A DNA stretch of 64,000 nucleotides from CAWBJP01 sp044867425 (GTDB lineage Bacteria; Actinomycetota; Acidimicrobiia; IMCC26256; BP-133), in assembly GCA_044867425.1 (NCBI GenBank), contig JBIOUX010000039.1, positions 1 through 64,000 on the forward strand, in the 5' to 3' direction. Below, in pieces: positions 42,853 to 50,742 of this stretch. The position numbers were made by a program, and so were the translations under genes. How positions within the stretch are numbered: position 1 is the first letter of the stretch; each line of letters starts with the position of its first letter. Under the pieces are notes generated by a model. The model made no database searches and was not told the DNA's origin. It saw only the letters and a list, made by a program, of their open reading frames with translations.

Positions 42853-43869
42853 TCAGCAGTGGGTGGAGATCAGCGGGTAGGGGTCGATCGCCGCCTCGTG
42901 ACCGGGGTGGAACTCGAAGTGGGTGTGGTAGGCGGTGGCGTTGCCTGACGCCCCGGTGAGGCCGACGACCTCGCCCTGCTCGACGTGGCGAGGGTAGGGG
43001 CCGACGAGCTCGAGCAGATGCATGTAGACGTAGGTGTTCCCGTCGTCGCCGGTGAGGAAGATGGTCAGGCCTCCCCCGCCCCAGTGCCGGGTGGAGACGG
43101 TCCCGGCCACCACGGCCACGTTCTCCGTCCCTCTCGGGTTCATGAGGTCGTTGCCCTTGTGGCCCCGCCCGTCACCCCAATCGTCGCTGAAGGCGACCGG
43201 GCCGTTGATGGGACAGATGAAGCTCCCGCCCAGACCGGGCCGGGCCCGCACCACCTGCGCCGGCTTGCTCCGGCTGGCCCGGGACTGCGCCTTGGCCAGC
43301 GCCACCTGGCGGGCCCGGAGCTCCTTCTCGGCCTTGACCATCGCCGCCAGCCGGCCCTCCACCGCCCGCCGCTCGCCGGCCAGCTGGTCGACGACCTTGT
43401 CCTGCTGCTTGCGGCGGTCGTCCAGGGCGCGGCGCTGCGTCCGCAGCTGGCGGGCGGTGTCGCCCAGCGTCGCGACCGCCTCGCCGGCCAGCTGGTTGAC
43501 CTGGCCGATCAGCTTCGACCGGCGGGCCGAGCCGAGGACGGCTTCGGTGTCGCCCAGGCCGGAAACCGAATCGACCATCGAGTCCCGCTTGTACATGGCC
43601 GCCGCCCCCCGCAGGGCCGCCTGCCGCAACATCCCCATGCGCCGCTCCAGGTCGGCCACCTTGCGCTCGAGGCCGTTGACCTCCCAGCCGACCTTCAGCT
43701 GCTCGGCCCGGGCCCGGCTCCAGCGGGCCGCCGCCTGGTTGGCTTCCCGTTTGAGCTCGGCCATGGCGGCCGCGTCGCCGCCGGCCTCCCCTCCGGCCAG
43801 GGCGGGGGACGCCGCCGCCAGCAGGCAGCAGAAAGCAAGGAGGCACCGAGCCAGGAATCTCGTGATCAC
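42853..43869 (-). CDS. Secreted M23-family (LytM) peptidase with coiled coil, EnvC-like
   Basis: About 338 residues from GTG 43869. A signal peptide (FLARCLLAFCCLLAAASPAL) is followed by a long coiled-coil region (about 35-210; many KREANQAAARWSRARAEQL-type heptads). The C-terminal LytM domain has the zinc motif HKGNDLMNPRG (HxxxD) and YHTHFEFHPG (HxH), so it should be an active peptidoglycan endopeptidase. EnvC/NlpD-like proteins regulate or perform septal wall cleavage. Upstream residues to 44001 lack signal-peptide sense. Confidence 0.88.
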   Translation of the reverse strand: MITRFLARCLLAFCCLLAAASPALAGGEAGGDAAAMAELKREANQAAARWSRARAEQLKVGWEVNGLERKVADLERRMGMLRQAALRGAAAMYKRDSMVDSVSGLGDTEAVLGSARRSKLIGQVNQLAGEAVATLGDTARQLRTQRRALDDRRKQQDKVVDQLAGERRAVEGRLAAMVKAEKELRARQVALAKAQSRASRSKPAQVVRARPGLGGSFICPINGPVAFSDDWGDGRGHKGNDLMNPRGTENVAVVAGTVSTRHWGGGGLTIFLTGDDGNTYVYMHLLELVGPYPRHVEQGEVVGLTGASGNATAYHTHFEFHPGHEAAIDPYPLISTHC

Positions 43870-44080
43870 ATCACATACGCCCCGAACCAGCACACCTGCT
43901 CCCGTCCAGGCGGCGGATCGGGGAGGCACGCTAACAACCCTCCGAGCCGAACGGCAAAACTGGTGACGGACCGGGATGTTCCCGACGCGTCCGGCGCGCA
44001 TTTGGGGCCCAAGTCACCGCCTGTGCCCCACCCGGGGTGTGTTCGGCCCCGTCGAGCCCGACGGGTGGTAGTCCCGGCGC

Positions 44081-44458
44081 TCAGCCGGTATTGGAGAACC
44101 GGCCCGGGCGCTCGACCAGCTCGAGGCGGAGCCGGCTGGCCCGGACCCCGGTGGCGGTCTCCCGAATGACCCGGGCCACCCGCCCGGTGGGCAGGGCCAC
44201 CGGATAGCCGGCGGCGGCCCGCTCCTCCTCCGACTCGCCGCCCCAGAAGCCGTACTCCCGGCGCTCCCGCGCCCAGGCCCGGCACTCCGGCAGCACCGGG
44301 CAGGCCTCGCACAGTGCCCGGGCCTGCCGCTCCCTGTGGTTCCGCTGATCGGGGCGTTCGGCGAAGGAGGCGAAGAACAGCTCCGTCCGGCCCGCGCAGG
44401 CGGCCTCGTCGGTCCATTCCGCCACGGAGGGCTTCAGCGTTCCGGTTGCCATCAACAC
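44081..44458 (-). CDS. WhiB-family iron-sulfur transcriptional regulator
   Basis: About 125 residues from GTG 44458 (AGGGG seven bases upstream; ATG 44452 also possible). The four Fe-S cysteines are in AACAGRTELFF and ALCEACPVLPECRAW, and the GFWGGESEEER turn is the WhiB DNA-binding signature (G[VI]WGG). WhiB proteins occur only in actinobacteria and their phages and sense redox or NO. The LysR gene lies 112 bases away in divergent orientation. Confidence 0.92.
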   Translation of the reverse strand: MLMATGTLKPSVAEWTDEAACAGRTELFFASFAERPDQRNHRERQARALCEACPVLPECRAWARERREYGFWGGESEEERAAAGYPVALPTGRVARVIRETATGVRASRLRLELVERPGRFSNTG

Positions 44459-44570
44459 GTCGTCACCCCTGGCGATGGTCGCACGGGATGCTTCACCTGT
44501 CGATTGAGACTTCACCGAACGCGCTTAAGCTGTTTGTTAATCAATCGTCAGGGCGGGGAGGTACCGGGCC

Positions 44571-45476
44571 ATGACTCTGGGGCAGCTGCGCACCTTCCTG
44601 GCGGTGGCCGAGACCGGCTCCGGGCGGGCCGCCTCCCACCGCCTGGTGGTTACCCAGCCGGCCGTTTCCGCGGCCCTGGCCGCCCTCCAGAAGGAGGTCG
44701 GGGTGGCGCTGGTGGTCCGGGAAGGCCGGGGGCTGCGCCTCACGCCGGCCGGGACGGTGTTCGCCGGCTACGCCCGCCGGATCCTGGGCATGGCCGACGA
44801 GGCGGTGGCCGCCGCCGCCGGCGCCGGCGAACCCGGCCGGGGCCGGCTGCGGCTGGCCGCCGTCACCAGCGCCGGCGAGCACCTAGCCCCCTCGCTGCTG
44901 GCGACCTTCCTGTCCCAGCATCCGGGAGCGGACGTCGCCCTCGAGGTCGGGAACCGGCAGCGGGTCTGGGATCTGCTCGCCCACCACGAGGCCGACCTGG
45001 CCATCGGGGGCCGGCCGCCGCCGGGGGCCGACAGCCTGGCCCACCTCCCCAACCAGCTGGTGGTGGTGGCGGCGCCGGAGGCGCCGACGGGGCGGCGGCG
45101 GAGCCGTCCGCCGGTGCGGTCCGTGACCCGTACCGAGCTGGGCCGCGCCACCTGGCTCCTGCGGGAGCCCGGCTCGGGCACCCGGGCGGCCGCTGAGGAG
45201 GTGTTCTCCCGGCTGGATCTCGCTCCCCGCATCCTCAACCTGGGCTCCAACGGTGCCATCGTGAACAGCGTGCTCATCGGCCTGGGGGTGACCCTCATCT
45301 CCCGGGACGCCGTCGCCGACCGGCTGGCCGACAGCCTGCTCGAGGAGTGGAGCCACGGTCCACTGCCCCTGGAGCGGGCCTGGCATCTGGTCAGCCGGGC
45401 GGGCGAGCCGCTGGCCGCCACCCCCCGGCTCTTCCTCGATGGCCTGCTCGCCGCCGGCTGGAAACCCGCGGCCTGA
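44571..45476 (+). CDS. LysR-family transcriptional regulator
   Basis: 301 residues. The N-terminal winged HTH is MTLGQLRTFLAVAETGSGRA with VVTQPAVSAALAALQKEVGV as recognition helix. The effector-binding domain follows (GRLRLAAVTSAGEHLAPSLL, LLREPGSGTRAAAEEVF, NGAIVNSVLIGLGVTLISRD). The last blocks resemble CbbR/CysB-type regulators that control RuBisCO or sulfur/nitrogen genes. It opens the nitrogen/carbon gene region and could regulate it, but this is inference. GGGAGG lies upstream of ATG 44571. Confidence 0.85.
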   Translation: MTLGQLRTFLAVAETGSGRAASHRLVVTQPAVSAALAALQKEVGVALVVREGRGLRLTPAGTVFAGYARRILGMADEAVAAAAGAGEPGRGRLRLAAVTSAGEHLAPSLLATFLSQHPGADVALEVGNRQRVWDLLAHHEADLAIGGRPPPGADSLAHLPNQLVVVAAPEAPTGRRRSRPPVRSVTRTELGRATWLLREPGSGTRAAAEEVFSRLDLAPRILNLGSNGAIVNSVLIGLGVTLISRDAVADRLADSLLEEWSHGPLPLERAWHLVSRAGEPLAATPRLFLDGLLAAGWKPAA

Positions 45477-45486
45477 CGTCCGTCGG

Positions 45487-46119
45487 CTACATGGGGCGGA
45501 GGGCCATCCACACCGCCCGAGCGGTCTGGCGGCCGGGGTTTCCCCAACGGTGGGGGCGGTCGGTGCGGAAATGGACGGCGTCGCCTTTGCCCAGGCGGTA
45601 CTCCCGGCCGTCGACCTCGAAGGTCATGGTCCCGTCGAGCACGAACACCAACTCCTCGCCGGGGTGCTCCATGGGGTTCTCCCCGCTCGATGCCCCCGGC
45701 TCGACCTCGGCCAGGGCGCCGGCCAGGAAGAACCGGCCGTAGGGACCGGAGATGCCCCCCAGATCGATCCCCCGGTGGGAGGTGTAGACCACCCGGCGCT
45801 CGTCGGCCGGTATGAACACCGCCGGTCCGGTCTCCTCGGCGTCCTCGTTCACGAAGTAGGCCACCGGCCGGTTGAGGGCGGCGGCCAGCTTGAGCAGGGT
45901 GGTGATGGTAGGCACCATGCCGGACCGCTCGATCTTGTGGATGGCCGCCGCCGAGACGTCGGCGCGGTCCGCCAGTTGCTGGAGCGACAGGCCCCGTTGG
46001 AGCCGCAGCTCGCGGAGCTTGGGCCCGATCGAGGTGACGATCTCGTCGAGCGAGCCGGGTGTTCCCCGGCTGGGCGGAGGGCCGCTGTCCGACCGGCCGA
46101 CGGCTGCCTGCTCCTTCAC
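45487..46119 (-). CDS. XRE-family regulator with C-terminal cupin domain
   Basis: About 210 residues. HTH (about 35-90): LRELRLQRGLSLQQLADRAD with VSAAAIHKIERSGMVPTITT. Cupin_2 domain (about 120-205): HPGEELVFVLDGTMTFEVDG and KGDAVHFRTDRPHRWGN, containing the two cupin metal/ligand motifs. Such regulators often sense small nitrogen or amine compounds and repress catabolic genes. GTG 46119 has GAGGGG five bases upstream. The FAD oxidoreductase gene lies divergently across a promoter with a palindrome at 46193-46205. Confidence 0.85.
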   Translation of the reverse strand: MKEQAAVGRSDSGPPPSRGTPGSLDEIVTSIGPKLRELRLQRGLSLQQLADRADVSAAAIHKIERSGMVPTITTLLKLAAALNRPVAYFVNEDAEETGPAVFIPADERRVVYTSHRGIDLGGISGPYGRFFLAGALAEVEPGASSGENPMEHPGEELVFVLDGTMTFEVDGREYRLGKGDAVHFRTDRPHRWGNPGRQTARAVWMALRPM

Positions 46120-46154
46120 CGCTCCCCCTCGGGTCACGCACCCGTCAGACTCAC

Positions 46155-46182
46155 TTGACGAGCGGACTGCAATCAGTATAGT
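46155..46182 (+). promoter_or_regulatory. Promoter for the FAD oxidoreductase gene
   Basis: TTGACG (46155-46160), a 16-bp spacer and TATAGT (46177-46182) make a near-consensus sigma-70 promoter, rare in this GC-rich window. Eleven bases downstream the palindrome TCACGTATCGTGA (46193-46205) sits in the early transcribed region and could be the operator of the divergent XRE-cupin regulator. Confidence 0.65.
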
Positions 46183-46212
46183 CAATGCCTCCTCACGTAT
46201 CGTGAATGGTGG

Positions 46213-47415
46213 GTGGGCGTGCCGGCAAGGGTCATCGTCGTCGGAAACGGAGCTGGAGGGGTCGGCGCCACCGCGGCCGTCCGGGCCACGGACCCCGGGG
46301 CCGAGGTCAGCAACTGCTGGCCCGTCAGCGGCATCGACGTCGACCGCCGGACGGTCGACGTGGGGGGCCGGGGAGCAGCGGGCTGGGATCGCCTGATCCT
46401 CACCGCCGCGGCGTCGCCCGCCGGCCCCGCCGGGCTGCCCACCGACCTCGAGGGCCTCTATCCCGTGGCCGCCATCCCGTCGGGCAGCGACTGGGACCAG
46501 GTCCTGGCCTCGGTCAAGGTGGCGGTGGTGGTGGATGCCACCCCCGCCGGCCTGGAGATGGTGGCCACCCTGGCCTCGCGGGGCATCGAGACGCACGTGG
46601 TCGACCCGCAGGCCTCGGTTCTGGCCGGCTCAGTGGACCAGGAGATCGCCGCCCCGGTGGAGGAGTCGTGGGGCGAGATGGGCGTGAAAACCCACTTCAA
46701 CACCCGGGTGGAGGACTACCTGGGCGAGGGCCGGGTGCAGGGTGTGCGCACCTCCGCGGGCGAGCTGCCCGCCGACCTGGTGGTGGTGTGCACCCGTCCG
46801 CCGGTGGCCAACGACCTGGCCGCCGCCGCCGGCCTGGAGATCTCCCCCGCCGGCGGCATCGTCGTCGATGATCACATGGCCACCTCGCTGGCCGGGGTGT
46901 GGGCCGCCGGCGACGGCATCGAGCTGCCCGCCGGCGCCGCCCGCTTCGCCCTCCCCGACTCCCCCAGCCACGCCCACGCCCAGGGCCGGGTGGCGGGCAC
47001 CAACGCCGCCGGCGGCAGCCGGACCTACCAGCCGGCCTATGTCCCCTGGGCCCTGTCGGCGGGCCGGTGGCTGATGGGCGGCGTCGCGTACGGCGAGACG
47101 CAGGCCACCGACCAGGGCGTCGCCTATGTGCTGGGCCAGGCGACGGGCATCTCCCGGGCCCGCTACTACCCGGACGTGAAGAAGGTGACGGTGAAGCTGC
47201 TGGCCGAGCCCGGTAGCCTGCGCCTGATCGGTGCGCAACTGGTGGGGGGCGAGGGCATCAAGGAGCGGGCCGGCTTCCTCGGCATGGCCGTCCGGATGGG
47301 CATCACCCTCACCGACCTCGCCTACATGGAGAACGTGTACTCCCCGCCCATCGGGGCGCTCAACGAGCCCATCGCCGTGGCCGCCCAGAACGGCCTGGCC
47401 TCCTTGGGGAGCTGA
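46213..47415 (+). CDS. Pyridine-nucleotide disulfide oxidoreductase (CoA-disulfide reductase/NADH oxidase type) with shortened FAD domain
   Basis: 400 residues. The FAD motif VIVVGNGAGGVGATAAVRAT is intact, but after DPGAEVSNC the chain jumps to GIDVDRRTVDV; about 50 residues that carry the SYxNCGxPYY active cysteine region in CoA-disulfide reductases are missing. The NAD part (VVDATPAGLEMVATLASRG), GVWAAGDGIELP and the dimerisation domain (VAYGETQATDQGVAY, MAVRMGITLTDLAYMENVYS) are complete. It precedes a small ORF and the NitB-like gene, with gaps of 2 and 93 bases. The start GTG 46213 or 46219. Confidence 0.8.
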   Translation: MGVPARVIVVGNGAGGVGATAAVRATDPGAEVSNCWPVSGIDVDRRTVDVGGRGAAGWDRLILTAAASPAGPAGLPTDLEGLYPVAAIPSGSDWDQVLASVKVAVVVDATPAGLEMVATLASRGIETHVVDPQASVLAGSVDQEIAAPVEESWGEMGVKTHFNTRVEDYLGEGRVQGVRTSAGELPADLVVVCTRPPVANDLAAAAGLEISPAGGIVVDDHMATSLAGVWAAGDGIELPAGAARFALPDSPSHAHAQGRVAGTNAAGGSRTYQPAYVPWALSAGRWLMGGVAYGETQATDQGVAYVLGQATGISRARYYPDVKKVTVKLLAEPGSLRLIGAQLVGGEGIKERAGFLGMAVRMGITLTDLAYMENVYSPPIGALNEPIAVAAQNGLASLGS

Positions 47416-47417
47416 CG

Positions 47418-47726
47418 ATGAGACTGGGACTGGGACAGGGACTGGAGAAGGGACGGGGGAAAGCGTTGCAAGGAGCCCGCTGGCTGCGGTCGAACTCCGA
47501 GCACTACCTCCTCCTCGACGCCCAGACCCGCATGGCGGCCCGCTACGGGCGCCCCGCCCCGTCGCCGCCCAAGGGGGCGCGCGAGCTGTTCTGGCGCCAG
47601 GTCTTCGCCCCCACCTACCGTCGTCTCCCCTGGAAAGCCCGCCTGGCTCTCATCAACCGGATGCCCGGCAGCCACCGCCGGGACTGGTCGAGCCGCTCTG
47701 TTCCCACCCGCCGGCCGGCCATCTGA
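47418..47726 (+). CDS. Small basic hypothetical protein
   Basis: 102 residues, very rich in Arg/Lys/Gly, beginning MRLGLGQGLEKGRGKALQGA. The middle SEHYLLLDAQTRMAARYGR and FWRQVFAPTYRRLPWKARLA look folded and amphipathic. No family recognised. It starts two bases after the FAD oxidoreductase stop, so it is co-transcribed and possibly co-translated. It may be a partner of that enzyme or of the following NitB-like protein. Confidence 0.6.
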   Translation: MRLGLGQGLEKGRGKALQGARWLRSNSEHYLLLDAQTRMAARYGRPAPSPPKGARELFWRQVFAPTYRRLPWKARLALINRMPGSHRRDWSSRSVPTRRPAI

Positions 47727-47819
47727 GCCGGCCCCACGTTGCTGGATGTTTCACCGCAGTGCCAACGCCGTTGTAGACCCCACCACAACTGACAACCCCC
47801 AGACCGAGGGAGGTCCCCT

Positions 47820-48305
47820 ATGCCAAAGACCGTCACCCACAAAGTGAGTGAAGGCGACACCCTGTACAACGTCGAAGAGAAGCTCTTCGAGGACATCCGG
47901 GCCAATCCGGGTGAGCAGGCCTACGTCTTCATCCACAGCGTGCCCTACGAAGCCTCCGTGGCCCTGGTCAACCTGCTGACCTCCACCCGGCTGGTCCGCA
48001 AGGGCTTCGACGTCAAGATCGTGCTCTACGGACCGGGCGTCCTCCTCGCCTCGGGCTCCCGCGGCTACCCCTCGGTAGGCAGCGAAGCCTTCCCCGGCCA
48101 CCTGGCCATCAACAACCAGATCAAGACCCTCCTCAAGGAAGGGGCCACGATCTACGCCTGCCGCTTCGCCATGGGTGCCCTCTACGGCTTCCGGGAGGAC
48201 GACCTCATCGAGGGCATCACGCCCTTCAACCCCCTCGACGTCCTCGACTCCGCCCTCACCGCCTGGCGGGCGGGCGCTTTCCAGATCAACACCTGGACGG
48301 TCTGA
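47820..48305 (+). CDS. Sll0783/MSMEG_0572-family nitrogen-starvation protein (NitB-like, DsrE fold)
   Basis: 161 residues. It matches my memory of the Sll0783/MSMEG_0572 family, a DsrE-like alpha/beta protein of the Nit1C cluster: AYVFIHSVPYEASVALVNLL, KGFDVKIVLYGPGVLLASGS and LKEGATIYACRFAMGALYG with the conserved Cys (about 119). In cyanobacteria the gene is induced by nitrogen starvation; in other bacteria the cluster supports cyanide assimilation. ATG 47820 has GGGAGG upstream. A strong hairpin separates it from the nitrile hydratase genes. Confidence 0.85.
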   Translation: MPKTVTHKVSEGDTLYNVEEKLFEDIRANPGEQAYVFIHSVPYEASVALVNLLTSTRLVRKGFDVKIVLYGPGVLLASGSRGYPSVGSEAFPGHLAINNQIKTLLKEGATIYACRFAMGALYGFREDDLIEGITPFNPLDVLDSALTAWRAGAFQINTWTV

Positions 48306-48323
48306 CCGGTATCGGGGTGGTGG

Positions 48324-48355
48324 GACGCCCGGCCTCGTAGGGGGGGCCGGGCGTC
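48324..48355 (+). terminator. 11-bp stem-loop between the NitB-like gene and nitrile hydratase
   Basis: GACGCCCGGCC (48324-48334) and GGCCGGGCGTC (48345-48355) are perfect inverted repeats with a 10-base loop, 19 bases after the stop. TCTC follows rather than a U-run. It may terminate or attenuate transcription before the nitrile hydratase operon. Confidence 0.7.
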
Positions 48356-48385
48356 TCTCGCCTCGAGGGACACGAGGAGGTGCCC

Positions 48386-49048
48386 GTGGACAGCATCGCC
48401 GACATGGGCGGGATGCAGGGCTGGGGATCGGTGCCCTACGAGCCTGACGAGCCGCCGTTCCACGAGCCGTGGGAGGGGCGGGCCTTCGCCATGACGCTCC
48501 TGGCCATCAACCGGATCTCGGGGCAGAACCTCGACGCCATGCGTCATGCCCTGGCCCGCCTCCACCCCGTCGACTATCTGGTCGACGGCTACTACGGCCG
48601 CTGGCTCAACTGCGCCGAGCTCATGCTGGTCGACAGCGGCGTTATCGCTCCCGGGGCCATCGACGCCCGGGCCCGGCGCCTGCGGGGCGAGGACGTCGAA
48701 GAACCTCCCGAGCCGGAGCTCAACAAGCCCGACTACGCCGCCACCGGGCCCGGGTCCCTGCGCCAGGTCGACGACCAGCCCCTCTTCAAGGTGGGCCAGA
48801 CGGTCCGGGCCAAGGACATCCATCCCACCGGCCACACCCGCCTGCCCCGCTACGTCCGGGGCCGGACGGGGGTGGTGCAGGGCATGCACCCCGCCGCGCT
48901 GCTCCCTGACACCCACGCCCACTTCCAGGGCGAGAACGCTCAGGCCGTCTACGACGTGGCCTTCGACTCGGCTGAGCTGTGGGGTCCGGACGGGGAGAGC
49001 TTCACCCTCCACATCGACTGCTACGAGACGTATCTGGAGGAAGTCTGA
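48386..49048 (+). CDS. nthB: Nitrile hydratase beta subunit
   Basis: 220 residues. The start MDSIADMGGMQGWGSVPYEP is the typical beta-subunit N terminus, followed by PFHEPWEGRAFAMTLLAI. The C-terminal SH3-like half has FKVGQTVRAKDIHPTGHTRL and RYVRGRTGVVQGMHPAALLP, where the conserved Arg contacts the metal-centre oxygens. Being one full-length chain argues against thiocyanate hydrolase, in which this region is split into two subunits. GTG 48386 is five bases from AGGAGG. Order beta-alpha-activator fits the cobalt class. Confidence 0.92.
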   Translation: MDSIADMGGMQGWGSVPYEPDEPPFHEPWEGRAFAMTLLAINRISGQNLDAMRHALARLHPVDYLVDGYYGRWLNCAELMLVDSGVIAPGAIDARARRLRGEDVEEPPEPELNKPDYAATGPGSLRQVDDQPLFKVGQTVRAKDIHPTGHTRLPRYVRGRTGVVQGMHPAALLPDTHAHFQGENAQAVYDVAFDSAELWGPDGESFTLHIDCYETYLEEV

Positions 49049-49647
49049 TGACGACCACGCCCGCCACCGAACGAATCCCCCCCTCCCTGCGGACCGAGGC
49101 CCTGGAAGCGATCCTGACCGAGCGGGGCCTCGTCGACCCGGCCGTGCTCGACAAGTTCATCTCCATGTACGAGAACGACGTCGGACCCCTCAACGGGGCC
49201 AAGGTGGTGGCCAAGGCCTGGACCGATCCGGAGTACAAGGAGCGCCTGCTGGCCGACGGCACGGCCGCCATCGCCGAGCTGGGCTACAAGGGCCCTCAGG
49301 GCGAGTGCATCGAGGTGCTGGAGAACACCCCGACGCTCCACCACCTGGTGGTGTGCACGCTGTGCTCCTGCTACCCCTGGCCCGTCCTCGGCCTGCCCCC
49401 CTCCTGGTACAAGGACCCCGCCTACCGGGCGCGGGCGGTCCGGGAGCCGCGGGCGCTCGTGGCCGAGTTCGGTCTCGAGCTCGGTGACGACGTGGAGATC
49501 CGGGTGTTCGACTCCAGCTCCGAGGTGCGCTTCATGGTGCTGCCCGAGCGGCCCCCCGGCAGTGAATCCATGTCCGAAGAGGAGCTGGCCGCCCTGGTGA
49601 CCCGCGACGCCATGACGGGCATCGCCAAGGTGACGCTGCCGGCGTGA
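49048..49647 (+). CDS. nthA: Nitrile hydratase alpha subunit, cobalt type
   Basis: 199 residues. The metal-binding claw is VCTLCSCYPW (about 112-121); Thr between the first Cys and Leu marks the cobalt class (Ser in the iron class). Cys-Ser-Cys become sulfenate/sulfinate ligands. Other family blocks: VVAKAWTDPEYKERLLADGT, PPSWYKDPAYRARAVREPR and RFMVLPERPPG. The enzyme hydrates nitriles to amides; some relatives act on cyanide-like or thiocyanate substrates. It overlaps the beta gene by one base (TGATG) and is followed one base later by the activator. Confidence 0.93.
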   Translation: MTTTPATERIPPSLRTEALEAILTERGLVDPAVLDKFISMYENDVGPLNGAKVVAKAWTDPEYKERLLADGTAAIAELGYKGPQGECIEVLENTPTLHHLVVCTLCSCYPWPVLGLPPSWYKDPAYRARAVREPRALVAEFGLELGDDVEIRVFDSSSEVRFMVLPERPPGSESMSEEELAALVTRDAMTGIAKVTLPA

Positions 49648-49648
49648 C

Positions 49649-50002
49649 GTGAACCTCGACATCGCCGGCCCCGCCGCCCCGCCCCGGTCCAACGGCGAGC
49701 TGGTCTTCACGTATCCGTGGGAGAGCCGGGCCTTCGGCCTGGCCGTCACCCTGCACGCCGGCGGGGCCTTCGAGTGGGAGGACTTCCGCCAGCAGCTCAT
49801 CGCCGCGGTGGGGCGCTGGGAGGCCGACCATCCCCGGGCCGAGGGATGGTCGTACTACACCTGCTGGCTCGAGGCCCTGGAACAGGTTCTGGCCACCGAA
49901 GGCCTCGTTCTGGCCGACGACGTCGCGTGTCGGGCCGTCGAGCTGGCCGGACGTCCGTCCAGCCATGGCCACCGCCACGACGACCACGGGCACGGGCACT
50001 GA
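49649..50002 (+). CDS. Nitrile hydratase accessory protein (P14K/beta-like activator) with His-rich tail
   Basis: 117 residues, related to the beta-subunit N-terminal half: FTYPWESRAFGLAVTLHAGG, EWEDFRQQLIAAVGRW and GWSYYTCWLEALEQVLATEG. The C terminus SSHGHRHDDHGHGH is a metal-binding tail. Activators of the cobalt class insert Co by self-subunit swapping; the His tail could hold the cobalt ion. It directly follows the alpha gene and precedes osmC by seven bases. Confidence 0.88.
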   Translation: MNLDIAGPAAPPRSNGELVFTYPWESRAFGLAVTLHAGGAFEWEDFRQQLIAAVGRWEADHPRAEGWSYYTCWLEALEQVLATEGLVLADDVACRAVELAGRPSSHGHRHDDHGHGH

Positions 50003-50009
50003 GGCGGCC

Positions 50010-50423
50010 GTGTCCGAAGGTCGCTCCAAGACGCTGTCGGTGGCGGCCACCTGGGAGGGCGGATACCGGGCCCGGATGACTGTACGGGACCATGAGCTGG
50101 TGGCCGACGAGCCGGTGGCGGCGGGTGGCGGTGACGGCGGGCCGCAGCCCAGCGAACTGTTCCTGGCTGCCCTGGCCTCCTGCTTCGCGCTGGCCATCTA
50201 CCACGTCGGCAAGAAACGGGACATCCACCTGACCGACCTGTCGGTGCGGGCCACCGGTGAGTACGAGGGACCCAAGTTCGGCCGCCTCCGGCTCGAGGTC
50301 ACCTCGAGCACGCCGCGGGATGTCCTCGACGGTCTGGTGGAGCGGGCCAAGTCCGTCTGCTACGTCTCCAACACGCTGCGGGCCGTCTCCGACGTCGAAG
50401 TCGTCGTGGTGGAGGATGAGTGA
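50010..50423 (+). CDS. OsmC-family protein
   Basis: About 137 residues from GTG 50010. The OsmC/Ohr fold is shown by GGPQPSELFLAALASCFALA with the first redox Cys and ERAKSVCYVSNTLRAV with the second. OsmC proteins reduce organic hydroperoxides through this Cys pair; some carry other hydrolase roles. Upstream in-frame Thr-rich codons to 49965 overlap the activator tail and are unlikely to be used. It is the last gene of the nitrile hydratase operon. Confidence 0.85.
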   Translation: MSEGRSKTLSVAATWEGGYRARMTVRDHELVADEPVAAGGGDGGPQPSELFLAALASCFALAIYHVGKKRDIHLTDLSVRATGEYEGPKFGRLRLEVTSSTPRDVLDGLVERAKSVCYVSNTLRAVSDVEVVVVEDE

Positions 50424-50499
50424 TGGCCGGTCCGGGTTTGCCTCCCAGGAGGGGGGTAGCCTCATAACAGGCCTCCCACACCTGAGAGGAGGAGGACAG

Positions 50500-50714
50500 G
50501 TGACCGAGACCGGTTCCCGCAGCGGCTACGACAGCACCGCGGAAAAGGCTCAGGGCCAGACGAAGAAGGTCACGGGCAAGCTCAGCGACGACATGGAGAA
50601 GGCAGAGGAAGGCGCGGTTCAGGAGACCCTCGCCCAGGAGCAGAAGATCAGGCCCTCGAGCCCTGGCAGCGCCTCAAGGCGGCTGAGGAGATGGAGGACA
50701 ATCCCGGCCGGTAG
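50500..50714 (+). pseudogene. Small charged protein gene with an apparent one-base deletion
   Basis: GTG 50500 has a strong AGGAGGAGG just upstream. The frame reads VTETGSRSGYDSTAEKAQGQ and DDMEKAEEGAVQETLAQEQK; then, near 50650, codon sense moves to another frame that gives ALEPWQRLKAAEEMEDNPGR and a TAG at 50712. The length 215 nt is one short of a multiple of three; one extra G in the run at 50651 would restore a 71-residue protein. Charged, helical, resembling small stress proteins (CsbD-like) only loosely. Could be a sequence error. Confidence 0.5.
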
Positions 50715-50742
50715 GTCGGGCCTGACCTCGACAGCCTCAGGC

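Noticed and set aside
48386..49647. Thiocyanate hydrolase instead of nitrile hydratase
   Set aside because: Thiocyanate hydrolase splits the beta region into two subunits; here it is one full-length chain followed by alpha and an activator.
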